Of a stretch of 64,000 bases of DNA, positions 38,855 through 47,243 are shown piece by piece; position 1 is the first letter of the stretch, and each line of letters starts with the position of its first letter. Both the position numbers and the translations under genes were made by a program. The notes beneath the pieces were generated by a model that worked only from the letters and a program-made list of their open reading frames with translations, searched no databases and was not told the DNA's origin. Source of the DNA: Xenorhabdus nematophila ATCC 19061 (GTDB taxonomy: Bacteria > Pseudomonadota > Gammaproteobacteria > Enterobacterales > Enterobacteriaceae); the NCBI RefSeq assembly GCF_000252955.1, contig NC_014228.1, forward strand, positions 1,998,005-2,062,004, read 5' to 3'.

Positions 38855-40054
38855 TCAAGCCTGTGGTTTTTCATCCTGAATGGCAGGCATTTGCACTCGA
38901 ACCGAAATGAATCTACCTTCGGGGACATCTATCAAATCACCGTCAGCGTAGCCTTCCTTCGTATTTCTGGCGAATGGGGGTGCATCTGGATGTTCTCGGT
39001 GATAGATCATTAATTTGATGGAACCATCGGGTAAAATTTCGTGGTCCATCCAAATTAATGGAAGTTTGTTCTTACACAGAGGAATTTCTATCCCATTCTC
39101 TGTGCTATCCCATATATCATTAGCACCTGATCTTATAATTCCCTTGATAAGATATACACCTTTCGAAAGGCGCTCTGCTGTTACTCCTTTGGATTCGTTA
39201 TTTGTCTCAAATTTTCCATCAGTATAGAGCTTAATTACTGGAGATATTTTTCTCACAAAACCATTAGCATCAACGTAATGATGAGACGTTGACATAATAG
39301 AACCATTTCCTGTTGGTAAAGATTGAACAAATATATTTGAACCATCTGAATTTCTGTCGATGAAATTTAATAGCGTGGAAGCAGAGCCAGGATTTCCTTC
39401 TATCCTCCAATATGTTCCACTGGGGCGATACATATTTATTCCTCCCCACTGAAAATCTGGATTTATAGTTAATCCCCATTTATCCACCGCAAATGTACGC
39501 CGACCATTAAGCTCTATTGCATATCCTAAAGTATCAGTACTACCTCCTCGAACAATCCCTGTGTGAATAGAATTGTCATACCATCCATAGCTCGTGAAGG
39601 CTACTAGCTTATTTGATTGTTGATGTGGTGCAGATACCAGCATCACCGGGTTGCTTTCTTTCGGAGTGGTTTCTACTTGTTGGAACTGGAAAGATCCCGG
39701 ATAAATTCCTCCAGTTATTGATACTGCACCTATGTTTTTAACAAACACTTCCTTATTAGGTATATCAGCTCCGTTTTGGTCTTTGGTTAGCCGAGTATCA
39801 GCATTGACATTTGCTGCATTAGCTAAATCATAGGCTTTTTTCACTGCCTTGGATGTTGCCGCAGTCATTTCGCTATCATTATCGACATCATTACTTAGAG
39901 TAACAAATCCTTTATCAACCAATGTCGCGTAGGGATGATTTCGACTCTGGGCGTGATTTTCAATTGAGTCTTTGACATATTTTAGTGTTGGAACAACAAC
40001 GACCTCATCGTCTTCTAATGCTGATATAATAGGCTTATTATCTTGTATGCTCAT
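38855..40054 (-). CDS. Phage or tailocin tail-fibre protein
   Basis: 399-residue fibre. The N-terminal third has the collar-like repeat ATLVDKGFVTLSNDVDNDSE followed by a helical AATSKAVKKAYDLANAAN, common in P2- and Mu-like side-tail fibres. The middle part has beta-rich SITGGIYPGSFQFQQVE and YWRIEGNPGSAST segments. The C-terminal block RLSKGVYLIKGIIRSG...ENGIEIPLCKN...GDLIDVPEGRFISVRV is a recognised fibre tip of enterobacterial phages. AAGGAG precedes the ATG. No baseplate or sheath genes are nearby, only a short stub upstream. It is therefore either a prophage relic or an isolated fibre gene kept for exchange. Confidence 0.8.
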   Translation of the reverse strand: MSIQDNKPIISALEDDEVVVVPTLKYVKDSIENHAQSRNHPYATLVDKGFVTLSNDVDNDSEMTAATSKAVKKAYDLANAANVNADTRLTKDQNGADIPNKEVFVKNIGAVSITGGIYPGSFQFQQVETTPKESNPVMLVSAPHQQSNKLVAFTSYGWYDNSIHTGIVRGGSTDTLGYAIELNGRRTFAVDKWGLTINPDFQWGGINMYRPSGTYWRIEGNPGSASTLLNFIDRNSDGSNIFVQSLPTGNGSIMSTSHHYVDANGFVRKISPVIKLYTDGKFETNNESKGVTAERLSKGVYLIKGIIRSGANDIWDSTENGIEIPLCKNKLPLIWMDHEILPDGSIKLMIYHREHPDAPPFARNTKEGYADGDLIDVPEGRFISVRVQMPAIQDEKPQA

Positions 40055-40068
40055 ATTTACTCCTTCAT

Positions 40069-40215
40069 TTAATCAACAATAGGTATTGCTAATTCATCCA
40101 GGGAAATACTGTTGGCAACATGAAGGCGGGCTGCTTCTCCGCCAGTGAACATCAATAAAATCGGTTCATCAATACTGGAGAATGAATTTTGACTACGTTC
40201 AGTTAAATAAGTGTT
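40069..40215 (-). pseudogene. C-terminal stub of an unidentified, probably phage-derived gene
   Basis: 48 codons on the minus strand run from a stop to TAA 40069-40071 and include TERSQNSFSSIDEPILLMFTG and EAARLHVANSISLDELAIPIVD. The composition is protein-like and the stop lies only 14 bases before the tail-fibre start, as in a compact phage operon. I do not recognise the family. There is no start codon, so most of the gene has been deleted. Confidence 0.45.
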
Positions 40216-40488
40216 TCAATAATTCGATGAATAGCATATTTTGATGACAGGATGACATAAAATAATAAACTAAGGATTAACCAAATTTATTCTGCTACTA
40301 TTAATAAAATTTGGTGTGGTAAAAATGATAACTTTCCTCTTTAATTCAATATAACAACCGGTAGCATTATCTTTAATTATCACTGATTGTAATGATTTTT
40401 ATTATTTTCAGTTAATTTTATAACCGTAAATAACATCCTTATCATTCACGGTTTATCCTATAGCCAGAAATGCTCTGGAATAGTCTGT
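40216..40488. other. AT-rich spacer, probably a deletion junction
   Basis: About 270 bases with no gene between the phage-type stub and the aspartic-protease pseudogene. The abrupt end of the stub inside AT-rich DNA suggests a deletion boundary near 40216. Confidence 0.4.
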
Positions 40489-41346
40489 CTAATTTTTATT
40501 AGGCAGGCTAATTAATAATTTGTCATTTGATATGACGAGAATTCTGTTTGAAAGAAAATCATCACCTAAAAGACCATCAAAATCTATCCGTTTATCAGGA
40601 TCAACTTTGTCATCAGAAAGCTGAAAAACAGCCGCAGAGAGCTTAACACCGTCAGGTGTCAAAATAGTTTTCCTCTGACAATTTTGAGATAACTTAGAAC
40701 ATCCATTCTTGTCGCGTGTGAAAAGTATTGTATGGCTTGCACCAGTATCAATAACCATGCGACGTATTTTTTCATTGCCAGATGATACACTAATTTCTAT
40801 TCCACTTTTTGTGCGGGTAAAAGGAATAGATTTCCAACGGTAGCCATCAGGAAGCGTTTTAATATTATCGGTTATTGTCAGTATCTTTGATGCGTAGTCG
40901 AGAATAAGTGTTTTATTTTTGGCAATACCTAACCCTAACACGCCATCTATAATAAGTTGTCCATTGTCATTAAACATACCATTACCCCAGGGTTTAAAGA
41001 GTTCAATATCAATATCAGAAAAGTTTTCACCATTAACAGTAACATTGGCCGCCCTTGATACTGGAGTGAATTTCTCAGTGCCAAAAACATCAACGGAACC
41101 CTCTGTTTTTGCATGATAATCCAAATTTGGAAAAATAGAATCAAAAATGGGCTGAGGAAGATAAAAAGCATTAGATGCTCACGTATCAATTGAAAGCTTC
41201 TTAACTTCTTTCCCATTGATATTGAGTGAAACTGAAGGGGTTACATGTTCAAGATAAACGATCGGCACAGTAATATCAGCTTTGACTATTGCAACTGGAA
41301 TCACCGTTATACACAATGCCGCACATATATTCATAATTCTATTCAT
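40489..41346 (-). pseudogene. Secreted two-lobed aspartic protease (retropepsin-like), nonsense mutation in the first active site
   Basis: From ATG 41346 (TGGAG upstream) a signal peptide MNRIMNICAALCITVIPVAIVKA leads to a first domain whose active-site motif should read SIDTGASN. The Gly codon is TGA (41179-41181), one base from GGA. The same frame continues to a second domain with an intact VIDTGASHTILF and two D-G-(V/L)-LG elements (DGVLGLGIAKNK, DGLLGDDFLSN). This is the duplicated Asp_protease_2 type layout, 285 codons in total. With the stop, only about 55 residues are made from the first start; an internal start at 41124 would give the second lobe without a signal peptide. Confidence 0.75.
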
Positions 41347-41677
41347 ATTCAACAACTCCAATTTTTTCAATCTTATTTTCTCCCAGACTGATTTCAATAA
41401 GATAACTAAAACAGGATCTCATGTGAGATTAATGCGGTTTCTATCTTATTGGTCATGGGAATTATTTTTTTAATCCTCCAAAACCTGCATTATTTAATGT
41501 AAATTAATATCCGTAAATATCAAAGTTGCGCTTAATATGTGAACCCAAGGTAGTATTTTATATCTTTGTGATAACAATTTACTTGACTTTTGATGATTTT
41601 AACTAAAATAAGGATAAGTGAGGATTAGTTTTACAAACCTTGTTACATTGGCTGATAAACATTCAGGAAGGGGTTAA
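41347..41677. other. Divergent intergenic region
   Basis: About 330 bases between the aspartic-protease pseudogene and the WYL regulator gene. It is AT-rich and should contain both promoters. I saw no clear repeat, hairpin or open frame of note. Confidence 0.5.
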
Positions 41678-42370
41678 TTGTCTAGAGCACAGCGTTTATT
41701 ATCTTTGATGGAAATTTTACGTAGTTATCATTTCCCCATACAAGGGAAAGTATTGGCGCAAAAATTGAATATCAGCTTAAGAACACTTTATCGGGATATT
41801 GCCACTTTGCAGGCTCAAGGTGCAATTATCGAAGGTGAAGCGGGGATAGGTTATGTTTTACGACCGGGATTTGTTTTACCGCCCTTGATGTTAACACAAA
41901 ACGAAATAGAAGCTTTGGTGTTAGGCGCTAATTGGGTCGCTAAGCGCACGGACCCTCATTTAAAGCAGTCAGCTAATAGTGCCATCAGTAAAATTGCAGC
42001 GGTAATTCCAGAAGAACTCAAACAATTTTTAGAAACGAGTTCATTATTGGTTGGTCCTGTTTCTACCAAGATCCATCCTTCTGTTGATATTCAGCAGATA
42101 CGTCATGCAATCAGTCATAGGCGTAAAATCACTTTTACTTATCGGGATCTTAAAGGTAATCAGTCGGAAAGAACGATATGGCCATTTGCATTGGGGTATT
42201 TTGAAAATATCAGTATTGTCATTGGTTGGTGTGAATTAAGAAAAGCGGTACGTCATTTTAGATCAGACAGAATGGCTTGTTTGCATATCGAAAAACACAG
42301 TTATCCGCGTTCAAGACAGTCATTACTGAAAGAGTGGCGGGAAACAGAAAACATACCAGATCAATCGTAA
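41678..42370 (+). CDS. YafY/WYL-type transcriptional regulator
   Basis: 230-residue regulator. An HTH_11-type helix-turn-helix (about 1-60, with LAQKLNISLRTLYRDIATLQAQG) is followed by a WYL domain (about 135-205, FTYRDLKGNQSERTIWPFALGYFENISIVIGWCELR). WYL domains bind ligands, often nucleotides or small metabolites. The frame begins at TTG 41678 after a strong AGGAAGGGG ribosome site; no ATG lies nearby, so TTG is the likely start. The following VOC and hydrolase genes run in the same direction and are its probable targets or partners. A member of the YafY family of one-domain WYL regulators is the best reading. Confidence 0.85.
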   Translation: MSRAQRLLSLMEILRSYHFPIQGKVLAQKLNISLRTLYRDIATLQAQGAIIEGEAGIGYVLRPGFVLPPLMLTQNEIEALVLGANWVAKRTDPHLKQSANSAISKIAAVIPEELKQFLETSSLLVGPVSTKIHPSVDIQQIRHAISHRRKITFTYRDLKGNQSERTIWPFALGYFENISIVIGWCELRKAVRHFRSDRMACLHIEKHSYPRSRQSLLKEWRETENIPDQS

Positions 42371-42471
42371 GGTTTTTCATGAAAAGACTACTGACAGAAA
42401 TTGACACTCCCTGTTGTTACTTTATGGGCTCTTGATATTTTAAATCAGCTTATAACTGTTGGAGTCTTTTT

Positions 42472-42852
42472 ATGCTAACCCTCACCCCACTTATTCAGCC
42501 TAATCTTCAGTTGATTTACGTTTCTGATATTGAGCATTCTACCACTTTCTATAAAACCCTATTCAATGTTGAGCCTATCTTTTCCAGTCCGCGTTATGTG
42601 GCATTTTCTGCCGGTAAAGAAGCAATTTTTGCTATTTGGAGTGGAGGAGAAAGACTAGATAGTGCGGTTCCGCGCTTTTCAGAAATTGGCATTATGTTAC
42701 CTTCTAGAGAAGATGTTGACCGGCTTTTCAAAAAGTGGCAACAGATTCCAAATATTGATATTAAGCAAGAACCTTACACTGATGTTTTTGGTCGTACGTT
42801 TCTTGTAACCGATCCTGATGGTCATATTATTCGAGTGTGTCCTTTGGATTAA
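42472..42852 (+). CDS. VOC superfamily protein (glyoxalase/bleomycin-resistance fold)
   Basis: 126-residue vicinal-oxygen-chelate protein with two beta-alpha-beta-beta-beta modules. LQLIYVSDIEHSTTFYKTLF is the first module start, and DVFGRTFLVTDPDGHIIRVCPL is the closing module that supplies the usual metal-ligand Glu/Asp region. The substrate is unknown. TTGGAG lies before the ATG. It lies 101 bases after the WYL regulator and 24 before the hydrolase gene. Confidence 0.82.
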   Translation: MLTLTPLIQPNLQLIYVSDIEHSTTFYKTLFNVEPIFSSPRYVAFSAGKEAIFAIWSGGERLDSAVPRFSEIGIMLPSREDVDRLFKKWQQIPNIDIKQEPYTDVFGRTFLVTDPDGHIIRVCPLD

Positions 42853-42876
42853 GGCAAATGAAGGAGATAATGTGGT

Positions 42877-43650
42877 ATGTTCAGTTTTAATCATCAAAAT
42901 GGCCGCTATTTAGAGGTTGATGGGGCGGATATTTATTATGAAATTCAAGGTAATGCTAATGGTTATCCACTGATTTTTCTGCATGGGGGGTTAAGTGACA
43001 TTGAAACTTTTAATCAAATAGTGGGTGATTTTGGAAATACTTACCAACTTATCGGTATAGATAGCCGTGGGCAGGGGAAATCTACTTTGGGGCAAGGAAG
43101 CCTGACTTATCAACGTATTCAACAAGATGTAGAAGCAGTCATCAAGCATTTGGGGCTAAAAAAACTCAGCATTATTGCCCATAGTGATGGCGGAATAGTT
43201 TCATTGCGTTTGGCCGCCGCAGGTAACAGCCCAATAGACAAAATAGTGGTAATTGGTGCTGACTGGACATTGCAAGAAAATGATCAGATGAGAGAGATAT
43301 TTGAGAATGTGACGGCTGAAAGTTGGCGTGTGATGATGCCCGATAGTTATAATAGTTACTGCAAATTGAATCCAAAAGCTGATTTGAATAAGTTGCTCAA
43401 TAGTATTATTCCTATGTGGATAGATGCTGGAGAGAGCGGTTATCCCAATCAAACTATACATAAAATAACTTGTGAATTATTGGTGGTGAGAGGGGATAAG
43501 GACAGCTTGGTTTCACGCATTCATTCAGCAGAATTAGCTGATCAAGTTTCTCGCTCTTACTTGTTAAATATACCTTTTACTGGGCATTCGCCCCATGAAG
43601 AGAGGCCTGAGTTGTTGGTGCCGTTTTTGCGTGAATTTTTGTCTAATTAA
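42877..43650 (+). CDS. Alpha/beta hydrolase
   Basis: 257-residue alpha/beta-hydrolase. The oxyanion-hole motif is FLHGGLSD, the nucleophile elbow AHSDGG, the acid is probably in VVRGDKDSLV, and the catalytic His is in TGHSPHEERPELL. This resembles the 3-oxoadipate enol-lactonase-like and general esterase subgroup, but the substrate cannot be told. It has no signal peptide. AAGGAGA precedes the ATG region. It is last in a probable three-gene operon with the WYL regulator and the VOC protein. Confidence 0.85.
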   Translation: MFSFNHQNGRYLEVDGADIYYEIQGNANGYPLIFLHGGLSDIETFNQIVGDFGNTYQLIGIDSRGQGKSTLGQGSLTYQRIQQDVEAVIKHLGLKKLSIIAHSDGGIVSLRLAAAGNSPIDKIVVIGADWTLQENDQMREIFENVTAESWRVMMPDSYNSYCKLNPKADLNKLLNSIIPMWIDAGESGYPNQTIHKITCELLVVRGDKDSLVSRIHSAELADQVSRSYLLNIPFTGHSPHEERPELLVPFLREFLSN

Positions 43651-43915
43651 TTTTAGTTTTTAAAGCTGTTATGCCTGAGGTTTTGCAATTGTATTAATTG
43701 TATAAGGACACCGATTGTACCTCAGGCAAATAGCGAACATAAAAACGGCAGGTTGTAACATCATTTCGATTTTTATTTGCGTTTTGTGCTTAATGATATT
43801 TCTTGATTTAAATATGGACTGATTGTGTTTATTTCGTCACCTAATTGATTCGGGTATATAGATGATTTCTGATAATCTACGGATATCGCTCACTTGATTT
43901 AATGAGGAGAAAGAG

Positions 43916-44920
43916 ATGTCAGCATTTATCATTCCCGACAATATGACCGTAGTTAAGATTGATCATCCGGGAGAGCCCGAAGTTTTGACTCTGGAAAACG
44001 TGTCTGTTCCTAAACTTCATCCAGAAGAAATACTCATCAAAGTGGCCGCAGCAGGGGTCAACAGACCTGATGTGTTGCAGCGACGCGGATATTATCCCCC
44101 ACCTCCGGGTGCTTCTGATATTCCTGGTTTAGAAATTTCAGGCACAGTTGTTGCCCTTGGCTCGAACGTAAAACACTATGCTGTCGGCGATCAGGTATGT
44201 GCGTTAGTTGCAGGGGGAGGATATGCTGAATATTGTAAAGTACATGAAAGTAATGCATTACCTGTGCCTAAAGGGTATAGCTTGCTTGAAGCTGCTGCAT
44301 TGCCGGAAACCTTTTTTACGGTCTGGGTGAATTTATTTCAACGGGGTAAACTAAAAGCAGGGGAGGCGGTTTTAATTCATGGCGGTACTTCTGGAATTGG
44401 AACAGTCGCGACTATGTTGGCAAAAGCATTTAAGGCATATGTAATTACCACGGTCGGTTCCGAGGAGAAACGTCAAGCCAGTCTGGCATTGGGTGCAGAT
44501 GTTTCTATCAACTACAGAACAGAAGATTTTATCGAGAAAACTCATCAGGTCACTCATGGGCATGGCGCAGATGTGATTGTCGATTTGATTGCCGGAGATT
44601 ATGTCGCAAAAAATTTCCAAGCCGCAGCAGTAGAAGGCCGGATTATCCAGATTGGTGTGCAGAATGGTAAGACAAAGGAGCTTAATCTAATGCCTTTGTT
44701 GCAAAAGCGCCTGAGCATGACAGGATCTACATTGCGTTCTCGCAGTATTGAAGATAAAGCCCGTATTGCCAGTGAATTGCAGGAAAAGGTTTGGCCGTTA
44801 TTGGAGCAGGGGTTGATTAAGCCGCATATTTTCAAAACATTTCCGCTAAAAGAGGCTGCACAAGCCCATACTTTGATGGAAAGCAGTACTCATATCGGAA
44901 AAATTATGTTGGTGATATAA
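43916..44920 (+). CDS. NAD(P)H:quinone oxidoreductase, QOR/PIG3 type
   Basis: 334-residue medium-chain reductase without zinc ligands. The N-terminal GroES-like half has the quinone-reductase signature (AAGVNRPDVLQRRGYYPPPPG). The cofactor half has VLIHGGTSGIGTVATMLAKA, the NADPH-binding AxxGxxG-type loop. ALPETFFTVWVNLFQRG matches PIG3/TP53I3-like enzymes closely. It reduces quinones or enones with NADPH, with the precise substrate unknown. GAGGAGA precedes the ATG. A hairpin terminator follows and it appears to be a single-gene unit. Confidence 0.88.
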   Translation: MSAFIIPDNMTVVKIDHPGEPEVLTLENVSVPKLHPEEILIKVAAAGVNRPDVLQRRGYYPPPPGASDIPGLEISGTVVALGSNVKHYAVGDQVCALVAGGGYAEYCKVHESNALPVPKGYSLLEAAALPETFFTVWVNLFQRGKLKAGEAVLIHGGTSGIGTVATMLAKAFKAYVITTVGSEEKRQASLALGADVSINYRTEDFIEKTHQVTHGHGADVIVDLIAGDYVAKNFQAAAVEGRIIQIGVQNGKTKELNLMPLLQKRLSMTGSTLRSRSIEDKARIASELQEKVWPLLEQGLIKPHIFKTFPLKEAAQAHTLMESSTHIGKIMLVI

Positions 44921-44929
44921 AAACAAGCA

Positions 44930-44957
44930 AGCCTGAACTTATATTCAGGCTTTCTTA
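44930..44957. terminator. Terminator between the quinone reductase gene and tRNA-Ser
   Basis: AGCCTGAA and TTCAGGCT form an 8-bp stem with a 6-base loop; TTCTTAT follows on the plus strand and a TTGCTTGTTTTT tail on the minus strand. It can end both the rightward gene and the leftward tRNA transcript. Confidence 0.8.
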
Positions 44958-44966
44958 TGTGGTATA

Positions 44967-45056
44967 TGGCGGTGAGGGAGGGATTCGAACCCTCGATACG
45001 TTTTCACGTATACACACTTTCCAGGCGTGCTCCTTCAGCCTCTCGGACACCTCACC
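44967..45056 (-). tRNA. tRNA-Ser (anticodon GGA), copy 1
   Basis: 90 bases on the minus strand, starting GGTGAGGTGTCCGAGAGGC and ending with an encoded CCA. There is a long variable arm (TACGTGAAAACGTA hairpin), as in class II serine tRNAs, and GTTCGAATC in the T arm. The anticodon loop CTGGAAA gives anticodon GGA (reads UCC and UCU). The acceptor stem GGTGAGG pairs with CCTCACC. Confidence 0.96.
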
Positions 45057-45111
45057 GAATTTTGTTTTTCAGCATCTTATTAAGGATGCTTGTTGTGCTT
45101 ATTTCAGCACT

Positions 45112-45138
45112 AAAAAAACCTGATCGTTTTGTTCAGGC
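45112..45138 (-). terminator. Terminator between the two tRNA-Ser genes
   Basis: On the minus strand a GCCTGA-type stem with TCAGG is followed by seven T. It lies 15 bases after the end of tRNA copy 2. The stem is short (5-6 bp), so read-through to copy 1 is likely. Confidence 0.6.
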
Positions 45139-45152
45139 TCTTTTATAGAAGA

Positions 45153-45242
45153 TGGCGGTGAGGGAGGGATTCGAACCCTCGATACGTTTTCACGTATACA
45201 CACTTTCCAGGCGTGCTCCTTCAGCCTCTCGGACACCTCACC
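45153..45242 (-). tRNA. tRNA-Ser (anticodon GGA), copy 2
   Basis: Same 90-base sequence as copy 1, including the long variable arm and encoded CCA, 96 bases upstream on the minus strand. It is the promoter-proximal copy. The identical sequences indicate a recent tandem duplication or continuing gene conversion. Confidence 0.96.
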
Positions 45243-45554
45243 AAATTTTTTGTTGCAGTAAATTCAATTTATTTCTCTGCTGCAACGGGGCGCTACTATA
45301 GGGAAAAGCAGGGCAGGCGTCAACATGCTTATGATGATTTTTTTCAGGATTTTTGACTGATTAGACAAATAAAAAACAATTTGTGTGCTGGATAGTCAAT
45401 AACGAAAGTAAAACGGCTTTTTTGCAATGGTTCATGAAAAAATGTTAACCAGATAGCATTATTAATATTTTCACTTCCACCTTTTCATCAGACGCTTGCA
45501 ACCTTTAAGCAATCAGTTGAACCTATCAGAAAAACAAAAAAGGAATGAGATCTT
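45243..45554. other. Intergenic region upstream of tRNA-Ser and ghrA
   Basis: About 310 bases holding the tRNA promoter (45295-45323), a leader inverted repeat GTTGCAG/CTGCAAC (45252-45286) in the pre-tRNA, and the AT-rich upstream region of ghrA. No gene is seen. Confidence 0.6.
45295..45323 (-). promoter_or_regulatory. Strong sigma-70 promoter of the tRNA-Ser pair
   Basis: On the minus strand TTGACG (45323-45318) and TATAGT (45300-45295) are separated by exactly 17 bases. They are followed by the GC-rich discriminator AGCGCCCC. That discriminator is the mark of stringently controlled stable-RNA promoters. The start would lie about 45 bases before tRNA copy 2. Confidence 0.88.
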
Positions 45555-46496
45555 ATGAATATTATTTTCTTTCACCCTTCCTTTAATGCTGATGAATGGA
45601 TTCAGGGAATGCAGACCAGATTGCCTGAAGCTAAAGTTCGGCAATGGATCCGGGGTGATAATGCCTCTGCTGATTATGCGCTGGTTTGGTTTCCTCCCTA
45701 TGAGATGTTGGCTAATCGTCAGGGGATGAAGGGCATATTTGTGCTCGGTGCAGGTGTGGATTCTGTCCTCAAGCAAGAATTGAAAAAACCGGGTACATTT
45801 CCGGCGGGGGTTCCGTTGATACGCCTTGAAGATGCAGGGATGGCACAACAAATGCAGGAATATACGTTAACTTCCGTTTTACACTATTTCCGCCGCATGG
45901 ATGAATATAAACAATATCAGGAGCAGCGCCTTTGGAAGCCTCTGGCTCCCCATAATCGTGAAGAGTTTGTCATCGGTGTTTTGGGTGCCGGCATTCTGGG
46001 ATGCAGTATTATGGAAAAGTTGAAAGAGTTTGATTTTGATGTGCGTTGTTGGAGCAGAACACCAAAACATATTGAGAATGTTGAAAGTTTTTACGGAAAA
46101 GAACAACTGGGGAATTTCCTTTCTGAATGCAAGGTGCTGATTAATGTCCTGCCAGATACGCCAGAAACTCGCGGTATCCTTAATCTTTCATTATTTAGTC
46201 AGTTAAAACCCGGTTCTTATGTGATTAATGTGGCAAGAGGGGCTCAGCTCGCCGAGCAGGATCTGTTGGTTGCTATTGATAAAGGTTATGTTGCGGGTGC
46301 GACGCTTGATGTGTTTGTTGAAGAACCCCTGTCAAATTTACATCCTTTTTGGACTCATCCTCGCATTAATATCACTCCACATATTGCAGCAAATACGATA
46401 CCTGATGGAGCGATGGATGCTATTTGTGAAAATATCCGACGAATGGAAAATGGCGAGCAGCCTTCTGGTCTTGTCGATATCACTCGCGGTTATTAA
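45555..46496 (+). CDS. ghrA: Glyoxylate/hydroxypyruvate reductase A
   Basis: 313-residue D-2-hydroxyacid dehydrogenase that reduces glyoxylate and hydroxypyruvate with NADPH. The Rossmann motif is GVLGAGILGCSIMEKL. The Arg in VINVARGAQL, the Glu in VFVEEPL and the His in NITPHIAA form the family's catalytic set. Length matches E. coli GhrA (312). AGGAATGAGA precedes the ATG. It is followed by ycdY after 83 bases; E. coli has ycdX in between, which is missing. Confidence 0.95.
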   Translation: MNIIFFHPSFNADEWIQGMQTRLPEAKVRQWIRGDNASADYALVWFPPYEMLANRQGMKGIFVLGAGVDSVLKQELKKPGTFPAGVPLIRLEDAGMAQQMQEYTLTSVLHYFRRMDEYKQYQEQRLWKPLAPHNREEFVIGVLGAGILGCSIMEKLKEFDFDVRCWSRTPKHIENVESFYGKEQLGNFLSECKVLINVLPDTPETRGILNLSLFSQLKPGSYVINVARGAQLAEQDLLVAIDKGYVAGATLDVFVEEPLSNLHPFWTHPRINITPHIAANTIPDGAMDAICENIRRMENGEQPSGLVDITRGY

Positions 46497-46579
46497 CAAG
46501 CTGCTTTACAGCAGGGCAGACGATTAGGGACAATAGTTAAATTCGTTATTTAGGTAACTTATTGGGATTAGATAAAATT

Positions 46580-47122
46580 ATGAACGAGTTTTCTATTGTC
46601 TGTCGTATCTTGGGAACACTCTTTAACCGTGCGCCACAAGATTCTGTTTTGCAACCTTTGATTGCCATGATTGCAGAAGGAAAGTTGAAGCAAGCATGGC
46701 CTCTGGAACAGGATGAGTTGTTGGATAGGTTGCAGCAAAATAGTGAGCTATCGGTTATCGAAACAGATTATCACGCCCTGTTTACCGGTGAATCACCCAG
46801 AGTTGCAGTTTGTCGTTCTGATTATTTGGATGAAGGCGAAAATGACTTGCGTCAGTTTCTAATGGAACGGGGTATGCCTTTATCCGACGCACCGGCTGAT
46901 CAATTCGGCGCTTTATTGCTGGCTGCATCATGGCTGGAAGATCAGGCAGCAGAAGACGAAGTCCAGGCGCAAATAACGTTATTCGATGAATTCTTACTAC
47001 CTTGGTGCGGAAAATTTCTCGGTAAAGTTGAAGCTCATGCAACTAGCGGTTTTTACCGGACTTTGGCAATTATTACCCGCGAAGCATTGCAAGCGTTACG
47101 TGAAGAACTTGAATCTGAGTAA
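46580..47122 (+). CDS. ycdY: TorD-family chaperone YcdY
   Basis: 180-residue all-helical chaperone of the TorD/DmsD family. WPLEQDELLDRLQ, ERGMPLSDAPADQFG and LLPWCGKFLGKVEAHA match remembered E. coli YcdY. In E. coli it assists the zinc-dependent phosphatase YcdX and affects swarming; ycdX is not present next to it here. The ATG at 46580 gives the family start MNEFSIVCRILG; the TTG-initiated extension from 46562 is rejected. Confidence 0.92.
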   Translation: MNEFSIVCRILGTLFNRAPQDSVLQPLIAMIAEGKLKQAWPLEQDELLDRLQQNSELSVIETDYHALFTGESPRVAVCRSDYLDEGENDLRQFLMERGMPLSDAPADQFGALLLAASWLEDQAAEDEVQAQITLFDEFLLPWCGKFLGKVEAHATSGFYRTLAIITREALQALREELESE

Positions 47123-47187
47123 TAGCGGCACTTTATCAAACCGATATCTATTATAATTAGGTGAAATAATTGATCGGTTATGGATAA

Positions 47188-47232
47188 AATCAGGGCAAAT
47201 TATTTACTGTAATTTGCCCTGATTGTTTTATT
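47188..47232. terminator. Terminator between ycdY and yceB
   Basis: AATCAGGGCAAATTA pairs perfectly with TAATTTGCCCTGATT (15 bp, 7-base loop), followed by GTTTTA. It lies between convergent genes and works for both directions. Confidence 0.88.
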
Positions 47233-47243
47233 TACAATAAATG

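Noticed and set aside
41179..41181. TGA as a selenocysteine codon in the aspartic protease
   Set aside because: The position is the Gly of a DTGAS motif, not a redox site, and I see no SECIS-like hairpin right after it; a simple GGA to TGA mutation explains it.
43672..43728. TGCCTGAGGT/ACCTCAGGCA inverted repeat after the hydrolase gene
   Set aside because: The loop is 37 bases and no T run follows, so I do not call a terminator; it may be a chance repeat.
44957..45148. 63-codon open frame over the first tRNA-Ser
   Set aside because: It lies antisense to a clear tRNA gene and its terminator.
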